A stretch of DNA of 18,997 nt, taken from assembly GCA_040255925.1 (NCBI GenBank), contig JBDZVX010000049.1:1-18997 (forward strand), given 5' to 3'. The first letter of the stretch is position 1; every line of letters starts with the position of its first letter. Under the pieces are notes generated by a model. It worked only from the letters and a program-made list of their open reading frames with translations. It did not search any database and was not told the origin of the DNA. Shown piece after piece: positions 13,857 through 18,997 of the stretch. The translations under genes were made by a program, and so were the position numbers. This DNA comes from Nitrolancea sp040255925 (GTDB lineage Bacteria; Chloroflexota; Chloroflexia; Thermomicrobiales; Thermomicrobiaceae).

Positions 13857-14501
13857 ATGGCAAGGTATACCGGTCCCGTCTGCCGGCTCTGTCGTCGCGA
13901 GGGACTGAAGCTCTACTTGAAGGGCGAGCGCTGCATGGGCCCGAAGTGCCCGATCGTCCAGCGCCAGCCCGCGAAGAACGTTCCACCGGGCCAGCACGGC
14001 ACCAAGCGGACCCGCCGTCCGTCGGAGTACGGGCTCCAATTGCGGGAGAAGCAGAAGGTTCGCCGGATGTACGGCATCATGGAGCGCCAGTTCCAGCAGC
14101 ACTTTGAAGAGGCGGAGCGCCGCGGCGGCGTCACCGGCGAGAACCTGATCCAGATTCTCGAAATGCGCTTGGACAACGTCGTCTACCGGCTCGGGTTCGC
14201 CGATTCTCGGAAGCAGGCGCGGCAAGTGGTCCGGCATGGACATTTCATGGTCAACGGGCGAAAGACCAACATCCCATCGTTTATCGTCCGGCCGGAGGAT
14301 GTCATTGCCGTGCGCCCGCAGAGCCGGGAACACGAGTATTTTAAGGTCGTCGCCGAGACCGCCGGTTCAAAGTCGGTTCCCGACTGGCTGACGCGTGACC
14401 TGGCCGACCTGAGCGGTCGAGTTATCAACGCGCCGACCCGTGATCAGATCGAAATTCCGACGATTAACGAGCAGTTGATCGTCGAATTCTACAGCAGATA
14501 G
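13857..14501 (+). CDS. rpsD: Small ribosomal subunit protein S4, zinc-binding form
   Basis: S4 is a primary assembly protein of the 30S body and a translational repressor in model bacteria. The 214-residue product begins MARYTGPVCRLCRREGLKLY; Cys9, Cys12, Cys26 and Cys31 make the C+ zinc site. The S4 RNA-binding domain (RLDNVVYRLGFADSRKQARQ then VRHGHFMVNGRKTNIPSF) lies at about 102-140. The Shine-Dalgarno is strong but only 4 bases from ATG 13857. It lies inside the alpha block, unlike B. subtilis where it is separate. Confidence 0.97.
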   Translation: MARYTGPVCRLCRREGLKLYLKGERCMGPKCPIVQRQPAKNVPPGQHGTKRTRRPSEYGLQLREKQKVRRMYGIMERQFQQHFEEAERRGGVTGENLIQILEMRLDNVVYRLGFADSRKQARQVVRHGHFMVNGRKTNIPSFIVRPEDVIAVRPQSREHEYFKVVAETAGSKSVPDWLTRDLADLSGRVINAPTRDQIEIPTINEQLIVEFYSR

Positions 14502-14512
14502 CAAGAGCGGGT

Positions 14513-14563
14513 GAGCGCGGGGGAGACGCTTCATAGCCAGGAGCGTGGACCCGCGCCGCGCTC
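14513..14563 (+). other. Long-range stem in the rpoA leader
   Basis: GAGCGCGG (14513-14520) pairs perfectly with CCGCGCTC (14556-14563), enclosing 35 bases in the 80-base gap between rpsD and rpoA. A shorter competing stem, GAGCG (14541-14545) with CGCTC (14559-14563), would exclude it. The rpoA ribosome binding site GAGGAGG (14565-14571) begins one base after the stem. A two-state leader is possible, but high GC content can create such repeats by chance. Confidence 0.35.
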
Positions 14564-14581
14564 TGAGGAGGCGGATTCGCT

Positions 14582-15613
14582 TTGCTGGAGATAGCGCAAC
14601 CACAAGTTCAACAGACCCATACCGGCGTGAATTACGGCCGGTTCGTTATCGAGCCCTTGGAGCCAGGCTACGGCATTACCATCGGGAACGCTCTGCGCCG
14701 GATTCTGCTTCGCTCCTTGCCCGGCGCGGCGATCATCCGAGTCCGGATTACTGACGTCTGGCATGAGTTCTCGACAATCGAGGGCGTGCGTGAGGATGTC
14801 ACCGAGATCGTGCTCAATTTGAAGCGCGTGCGCCTGCGCATGGTTTCAGCGCTGCGCGAAGCGCGAGCAAGCCTCTATGCCCAGGGAGCGAAGGTTGTTA
14901 CCGCCGCCGATGTCGACTGGCCGGCAGAGGTGGAAGTCGTCAATCCGGACCAGATCATCGCCACGATCGACAGCGAAGACGCCCGGATCGAAATGGACCT
15001 GGTGATCGCCAAGGGCCGTGGCTACCAGCCGGCCGAGGCGCAGGAGATCTTCGCCATTGGCGAGATCCCGCTGGACGCGATCTTTACCCCGATCGAGAAG
15101 GTCAATTACGTCGTTGAGCACACCCGTGTCGGCCATATGACCGACTACGACCGGTTGATTCTCGAAATCGTGACTGACGGAACGGTAGAGCCGGCCGATG
15201 CCCTAGCCGAAGCCGCGCAGGTGCTGGTCGGCCACGCGCGACTGATCGCTGACTTCAACCGCGCTCCGGCCGAGGAGGAAGAGGAGGCCGCCCGCGCGCA
15301 GAACGAGGTCGATAACCGGCCGCTGTCCGAGCTTGGTCTCTCGCCGCGCGTGCTCAACGCACTACGGAGCCGTCAGATTGAGCGAGTCGGGCAAGTGCTG
15401 GCAATGGACCCGGACCACCTGTTGTCGATCCGGAACTTCGGCCCGCAGTCGCTCAAGGAGTTGCGGGATCACCTATCGGCGCATGGGTACCACTATGGCG
15501 AGCCGGCCGATACGGCGGGCAGCGAGGAAAGCGAACAGGAAGCTGCTGAGGCAAGCGGTACCTCCGGCGACACCAATCCTGTTGCCGTCGCGCAACTTGA
15601 GGAGACTGAATAA
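14582..15613 (+). CDS. rpoA: RNA polymerase alpha subunit
   Basis: Alpha nucleates RNA polymerase assembly and binds UP elements and activators. The 343-residue protein has the N-terminal dimerisation domain (about 1-228, with GYGITIGNALRRILLRSLPG at 29-48), an acidic linker (230-245) and a helical C-terminal domain (246-305). Arg256 and Asn259 match the DNA-contacting E. coli Arg265 and Asn268, but the usual GxKS is GPQS (287-290). A 38-residue acidic tail follows. The start is TTG 14582 with GAGGAGG at 14565-14571. Its stop abuts the rplQ ATG. Confidence 0.96.
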   Translation: MLEIAQPQVQQTHTGVNYGRFVIEPLEPGYGITIGNALRRILLRSLPGAAIIRVRITDVWHEFSTIEGVREDVTEIVLNLKRVRLRMVSALREARASLYAQGAKVVTAADVDWPAEVEVVNPDQIIATIDSEDARIEMDLVIAKGRGYQPAEAQEIFAIGEIPLDAIFTPIEKVNYVVEHTRVGHMTDYDRLILEIVTDGTVEPADALAEAAQVLVGHARLIADFNRAPAEEEEEAARAQNEVDNRPLSELGLSPRVLNALRSRQIERVGQVLAMDPDHLLSIRNFGPQSLKELRDHLSAHGYHYGEPADTAGSEESEQEAAEASGTSGDTNPVAVAQLEETE

Positions 15614-15967
15614 ATGAGGCATCGCGTTGCCGGGCGGAAGTTCGGACGAAATACCAATCAGCGGAAAGCACTGTTCCGCAATCTCGCCGTCTCGTTGATC
15701 CTGCACGAGCGGATCACGACGACCGAGGCCAAGGCAAAGACCATCCGGCCGATCGTCGAGAAGCTGGTAACGATGTCGCGGGAGGATACCCTGCACCATC
15801 GCCGGTTGATCATGGCGCGGTTGAACGACGAGCGGGCGACGTCGAAGCTCTTCGATATCATCGGACCGCGCTTTGATGGACAGCCGGGTGGCTATACGCG
15901 GATCTATAAGCTCGGGACACGGCGGGGCGATGCAGCACCGCTGGCAATGATCGAATTTACTGCCTAG
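15614..15967 (+). CDS. rplQ: Large ribosomal subunit protein L17
   Basis: L17 lies near the tunnel exit. The 117-residue protein begins MRHRVAGRKFGRNTNQRKAL, with the family motif LFRNLAVSLILHERITTTEA and the ending GGYTRIYKLGTRRGDAAPLA. ATG 15614 follows the rpoA stop with no gap; GAGGAG at 15599-15604 inside rpoA is its ribosome binding site. The rpoA-rplQ pair closes the classical alpha block. Confidence 0.97.
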   Translation: MRHRVAGRKFGRNTNQRKALFRNLAVSLILHERITTTEAKAKTIRPIVEKLVTMSREDTLHHRRLIMARLNDERATSKLFDIIGPRFDGQPGGYTRIYKLGTRRGDAAPLAMIEFTA

Positions 15968-15985
15968 CCTGGCCGTCAGCCTGCC

Positions 15986-16870
15986 GTGACATCGCGGCCA
16001 ATATCAATCCGCCCGTTCCGCATCGATCTCGGCTATGACGGGACCGATTTCGCGGGATCGCAACGGCAACCGGGGCAGCGAACGGTCCAAGCGGTCGTCG
16101 AGCAGGCACTGGAGCAGATCAGCGGGCACCCGGTCCGCATCGCGCTCGCCGGACGAACCGACCGCGGTGTCCATGCGGTCGGTCAGGTCGCGAGTGGATG
16201 GATCAATTGGACGCGATCAGCGGAGGATCTCGCCCGCGCGCTCCAGGCGGTGACGCCGGAAGATGTAGCCATCTATGGTGCGCGCCACGTTGACGCGGCA
16301 TTTCACGCGCGGTTCAGCGCGCGCTACCGGGAGTACCGGTACCGGATCACGACCGGGAGCAGGCCGCCGCTGTTGCTCCGACGAGTCACCTGGCACGTAC
16401 GGCGGCCACTGAATCTTGATCGGATGGCGGCAGCAACCAGAAGCTTGATCGGACGCCGGGATTTTGCCGCGGTCGCCGGAAAAGGCGCCGGAGTTCCAGG
16501 CTCACCGGTCAACACGGTCCGATCGGTGAGCGTTGCCGGATGGCGGGAAATACCTGATCCGGTGGAGCGATCCGGCCGGATGCTGGAATTTCTGATCGGC
16601 GGCGACGCGTTCCTGCCGCACATGGTGCGGAATATCGTCGGCGATCTCGTCGCGATTGGCCTAGGGCAGTTTTCGCCGGAATGGATGGACGAACTGCTTC
16701 GGAACGGGGACCGGCGCCAGGGCGTCGCTCCAGCCCCACCCCAGGGACTCGTGCTCTGGCAGGTGTGGTACCCGGACGAAGAAGACAAACCGGATGGCAC
16801 GACCAACATCCACCGGGATCATCACGTAGGAGTAGAGGGCGATGAAGACGTACTCACCAAAGGCATCTGA
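15986..16870 (+). CDS. truA: tRNA pseudouridine(38-40) synthase TruA
   Basis: TruA isomerises uridines 38-40 in the tRNA anticodon stem. The 294-residue protein contains the catalytic motif GRTDRGVHA at 56-64 with Asp59 as nucleophile, and the second domain with FLIGGDAFLPHMVRNIVGDL. Near the N-terminus the usual GWQ reads GSQ (24-26). GTG 15986 is the only start between the rplQ stop and the core, in the same frame, with no visible ribosome binding site. A polar tail of about 28 residues overlaps rplM by 29 bases. Confidence 0.93.
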   Translation: MTSRPISIRPFRIDLGYDGTDFAGSQRQPGQRTVQAVVEQALEQISGHPVRIALAGRTDRGVHAVGQVASGWINWTRSAEDLARALQAVTPEDVAIYGARHVDAAFHARFSARYREYRYRITTGSRPPLLLRRVTWHVRRPLNLDRMAAATRSLIGRRDFAAVAGKGAGVPGSPVNTVRSVSVAGWREIPDPVERSGRMLEFLIGGDAFLPHMVRNIVGDLVAIGLGQFSPEWMDELLRNGDRRQGVAPAPPQGLVLWQVWYPDEEDKPDGTTNIHRDHHVGVEGDEDVLTKGI

Positions 16871-17276
16871 GATTGAGCGCGAGTGGTATATTGTCGATGC
16901 TGAAGGCCAGACCTTGGGCCGGCTCGCCACCCGGATCGCCACGATCCTCCGCGGGAAGCACAAGCCGACGTATACGCCCCATATGGATATGGGTGATTTC
17001 GTCATCGTCGTCAACGCGGAAAAGATCAAAGTCACCGGTGGGAAAGAGACGAAAAAGCTCTATTACCGCCATTCCGGCTATCCGGGCGGGTTCCGGGTAA
17101 CCCAGTTCCGGGATCTCATGACCAAGCATCCGGCCCGGCCGCTGGAGAAGGCCGTCCGTGGGATGCTGCCAAGAAACGCCCTGGGCGAAGCGATGTTCAA
17201 GAAGCTGAAGGTCTATGTTGGACCGCATCACCGGCACGCGGCGCAGCAGCCGCAAGAGTTGCGGATCGAATCCTAA
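16842..17276 (+). CDS. rplM: Large ribosomal subunit protein L13
   Basis: L13 is one of the earliest 50S assembly proteins. The 144-residue product reads MKTYSPKASEIEREWYIVDA, then GQTLGRLATRIATILRGKHK, and ends with AVRGMLPRNALGEAMFKKLK and YVGPHHRHAAQQP, all typical. Its ribosome binding site AGGAG (16828-16832) and first nine codons lie inside the 3' end of truA. It is paired with rpsI as in nearly all bacteria. Confidence 0.97.
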   Translation: MKTYSPKASEIEREWYIVDAEGQTLGRLATRIATILRGKHKPTYTPHMDMGDFVIVVNAEKIKVTGGKETKKLYYRHSGYPGGFRVTQFRDLMTKHPARPLEKAVRGMLPRNALGEAMFKKLKVYVGPHHRHAAQQPQELRIES

Positions 17277-17293
17277 GGGAGAGACGGGAAACG

Positions 17294-17713
17294 TTGGAAG
17301 CAGGAGCGAAGACAGACCGGCAACGGTATTTCTATGGCACCGGACGGCGCAAGGCGGCGGTAGCCCGCGTTCGCTTGTATCCAGCCGGGACCGGAACCAT
17401 TCAGGTGAACGAAAAGTCAGCCAGTGACTACTTCGGTGGGCGCGCGATCCATCAGGGTACGATCACCGAGCCATTGCGGCTGACAAACCTCCTGGATCGG
17501 TTCACCATCCGGGTTCGGGTCGCTGGTGGTGGCCAGACTGGACAGGCCGGAGCGGTCCGTCACGGGATCGCCCGCGCGCTCGTTCGCTTTGATGCCGATC
17601 TGCGGCCGGCGCTCAAGCGGGCCGGATTGCTCACCCGTGATGCGCGGGTTAAGGAGCGGAAGAAGGTCGGCCTGAAGCGGGCGCGCAAGGCACCGCAGTA
17701 CACGAAGCGATAA
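17294..17713 (+). CDS. rpsI: Small ribosomal subunit protein S9
   Basis: S9 reaches the P site with its C-terminal tail, whose terminal arginine contacts tRNA. The 139-residue protein has RYFYGTGRRKAAVARVRLYP near the start, GGGQTGQAGAVRHGIARALV in the middle, and ends KKVGLKRARKAPQYTKR with the conserved KR terminus. The start is TTG 17294 with GGGAGAG 10 bases upstream. The N-terminal 10 residues are variable in the family. It is the last + strand gene of the cluster. Confidence 0.95.
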   Translation: MEAGAKTDRQRYFYGTGRRKAAVARVRLYPAGTGTIQVNEKSASDYFGGRAIHQGTITEPLRLTNLLDRFTIRVRVAGGGQTGQAGAVRHGIARALVRFDADLRPALKRAGLLTRDARVKERKKVGLKRARKAPQYTKR

Positions 17714-17719
17714 CGAGCA

Positions 17720-17832
17720 GCCCTCACCCCCGGCCCCTCTCCCAGAATTGGGAGAGGGGAGATCGCTCCCAACATTTCCCCTCCACTAGAATTGGGGGAG
17801 GGGTTTAGGGGTGGGGGCTACAGGGTGAGGGC
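17720..17832. repeat. Compound inverted-repeat element between rpsI and the isomerase gene
   Basis: Outer arms GCCCTCACCC (17720-17729) and GGGTGAGGGC (17823-17832) are perfect complements and enclose two hairpins. Hairpin 1 is CCCCTCTCCCA (17734-17744), loop GAAT, TGGGAGAGGGG (17749-17759), an 11-bp perfect stem. Hairpin 2 is CCCCTCC (17778-17784) with GGAGGGG (17797-17803). The two 26-base units start 44 bases apart and match at 22 positions. The element lies between convergent genes, so it may act as a bidirectional transcript end, but no T-run of normal length follows. It resembles dispersed GGGAGAGGGG-type repeats in GC-rich genomes. Confidence 0.7.
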
Positions 17833-17845
17833 CGTCAAACCAGCC

Positions 17846-18712
17846 TCACGGCAAGCCAGGGTGCTTGCTCTGCTCCGCCGACGGGCGGTCAGCCGTCTCC
17901 CCAACGCGGCACGACGCGATCGCCTTGCGGAGCAATCCTTCCACCGGCCAGCGCCAGAGGGCGCCGAGCGCCAGCGGGTTAACATCCAACGTCACCAGCC
18001 CCCGATAGCCGGAACCGGCCAGCGACTGGATCATCGACTCCAGCGGTAGCGTCCCGGTCCCCGGCAACTGATGATCGCGCAAGAGCGCGTTGGCCAGCGC
18101 GCCGCGATAAGACCGCCGGCCGTAGTCGCTCAGGTGAACGTTCTCGAGATGGGCGCGGAGCCGCGCGGCAGTCGCCACGATATCCCAGCCTTGATTGGCA
18201 GCATGGGTAGTATCAAAGGTGATTCCGAGCCCCCACTCGGCGGCCAACCAGCGCAAGCGCTCCGGGTGATCGAGGAACGAAGGCGGCCCGGATACCGCCG
18301 GCTGTGCGTGATTTTCAATCGCAACCCGGAATAACGCGTCCTCACCGATCTCCCGCGCGGTCTCGATCGCGCCGATCCATGCCCGTGCTTCCGTCGAATG
18401 CAGTCCGGGAGAGTCCGGTGTGTGGACGACGAGCACGGCGCAGTGGCTGAGCGCGCCGGCAAACCGCGCCGAGGCAACGATATCCTCAGCGGCCCGCTCG
18501 GGACTCGACCGGCGAAACCGCCGTACAGTATGCACCGAACGGACCGGCACACCATACGCATGCTCCAGCGATCGCACCGGCTCTGGGCCGTACCTGAGCA
18601 ATCCGCCGGTCAGCATCAGCTCCAGGCCATCCACCCCTACTCGCTGGGCGATACCGAATATTGAGGAGAGTGAATAGCCGGACAGCGATCCGGTTGAGAA
18701 GGTGATGTCCAT
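17846..18712 (-). CDS. Sugar phosphate isomerase/epimerase-like TIM-barrel protein
   Basis: The 288-residue protein resembles the xylose isomerase-like/AP endonuclease family 2 TIM barrel, divalent-metal enzymes that isomerise or epimerise sugars and related ketoses. Candidate metal and active-site residues are Glu133 (IEN), Asp167 and His170 (FDTTH), His193 (NVHLSD), His214 and Asp243 (TLDVNP); the last is often Glu in the family. The N-terminus MDITFSTGSLSGYSL lacks a signal peptide. The start at 18712 has no clear ribosome binding site. The substrate cannot be told from sequence. It points towards the ribosomal cluster and is functionally separate. Confidence 0.75.
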   Translation of the reverse strand: MDITFSTGSLSGYSLSSIFGIAQRVGVDGLELMLTGGLLRYGPEPVRSLEHAYGVPVRSVHTVRRFRRSSPERAAEDIVASARFAGALSHCAVLVVHTPDSPGLHSTEARAWIGAIETAREIGEDALFRVAIENHAQPAVSGPPSFLDHPERLRWLAAEWGLGITFDTTHAANQGWDIVATAARLRAHLENVHLSDYGRRSYRGALANALLRDHQLPGTGTLPLESMIQSLAGSGYRGLVTLDVNPLALGALWRWPVEGLLRKAIASCRVGETADRPSAEQSKHPGLP

Positions 18713-18792
18713 CGATCAAGCCCGATCTGTGCTGATTTGCCGTTGAATCCAGACTGCGATGGCCGGGCCGACGCTCGCACGCGCCTTCTTCG

Positions 18793-18801
18793 AGTGTAGC
18801 A
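18793..18801 (-). promoter_or_regulatory. Possible extended -10 promoter of the isomerase gene
   Basis: Read on the - strand this is TGCTACACT, an extended -10 (TGnTAnnnT). It lies 81 bases before the start codon and would give a leader of about 74 bases. No good -35 box is seen at the expected distance, which an extended -10 can tolerate. Weak prediction. The rest of the 162-base gap (18713-18874) shows no ORF or strong repeat. Confidence 0.3.
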
Positions 18802-18874
18802 TGTTTCGCCGGGCGACTTCGCGGCCGATGGCTGGCCGCTTCCGTCGTACGCGCGGGACCTAAGGAACGATGCG

Positions 18875-18997
18875 CTACAGCCCGATGGCGACCGACGTTG
18901 GGTCATCGGGCGCGGGTCCGGCCGGGGCATCCCCGTAGCGCCAGCGATAGTAGTGCTGGCCGACATTGCCCATTTCCACCTGCCAGCCATCCGGGTT
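18875..18997 (-). CDS. Unrecognised protein, C-terminal 40 residues (partial)
   Basis: Read from the window edge on the - strand, an open frame of 40 codons ends in TAG (complement of 18875-18877). It encodes NPDGWQVEMGNVGQHYYRWR and then YGDAPAGPAPDDPTSVAIGL. The aromatic-rich first half looks like folded protein and the P/A/D-rich second half like a disordered end, so coding is plausible. I do not recognise the family. The 5' part lies outside the window; the gene is upstream of, and co-oriented with, the isomerase gene. Confidence 0.5.
   Translation of the reverse strand, partial: NPDGWQVEMGNVGQHYYRWRYGDAPAGPAPDDPTSVAIGL

Noticed and set aside
17734..17807. Classical rho-independent terminator after rpsI
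   Set aside because: Stems are strong, but the first is followed by AGATCG and the second only by TTT, so the U-tract is missing. Recorded as a repeat with possible terminator role.
18637..18990. 117-codon - strand frame at the window end
   Set aside because: It overlaps the isomerase start and the other partial frame, is rich in R, S and P, and has no recognisable fold; the 18875-18997 frame looks more protein-like.
1..18997. A novel multi-gene system such as a defence island, biosynthetic cluster or mobile element
   Set aside because: All long + strand genes are core translation or housekeeping genes in canonical order; there is no transposase, integrase, CRISPR array or target-site duplication.

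Overview
This window is a compact ribosomal-protein supercluster, almost all on the + strand. It runs from the last codons of tuf through the S10 genes (rpsJ to rpsQ), the spc genes (rplN to secY, adk, map), the alpha genes (infA, rpmJ, rpsM, rpsK, rpsD, rpoA, rplQ), and then truA, rplM and rpsI. Gene order is the ancestral bacterial order with nothing missing or inserted. The sequence is GC-rich. Several starts are non-ATG (TTG for rpsS, rpsC, rpoA and rpsI; GTG for tail-tuf neighbours rplN, rplX, rplE, infA and truA). S14, S4, L36, L24 and Adk all carry cysteine zinc motifs. Together these traits, and the protein sequences as I recall the families, suggest a GC-rich, deeply branching non-proteobacterium, most likely Chloroflexota of the Thermomicrobia/Sphaerobacter type. 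That assignment is inference and was not checked by search.

Layout: 1-56 tuf 3' end; 76-5368 S10 block; 5402-10979 spc block ending in secY; 10994-12444 adk-map; 12506-15967 infA to rplQ; 15986-17713 truA-rplM-rpsI. Most junctions are overlaps (ATGA or TAATG) or short gaps with a Shine-Dalgarno sequence, consistent with one or a few long coupled transcripts. The few longer gaps are structured: rpsJ-rplC, rplF-rplR (possible leaderless internal promoter), map-infA (a convincing promoter whose -10 box contains the map stop codon), rpsM-rpsK (a 16-bp palindrome next to an 11-bp hairpin with GGAGG in its loop), and the leaders of rpsD and rpoA.

Downstream of rpsI the cluster ends in a 113-bp element of two related hairpins bracketed by a 10-bp inverted repeat. 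The strand then changes: a sugar-phosphate isomerase/epimerase-like TIM-barrel gene lies on the - strand (17846-18712), followed by 162 non-coding bases and the 3' end of another unrecognised - strand gene that runs off the window.

The genes supply ribosome structure (21 large-subunit or small-subunit blocks in one locus), initiation (IF-1), N-terminal methionine removal (Map), membrane insertion (SecY), transcription (RNA polymerase alpha), nucleotide balance (Adk) and tRNA pseudouridylation (TruA). I found no tRNA, rRNA, CRISPR array, insertion sequence or novel multi-gene system here. The points worth a second look are regulatory structures in the gaps, the end-of-operon repeat, and a few residue changes at conserved functional positions (Adk, RpoA C-terminal domain, TruA).
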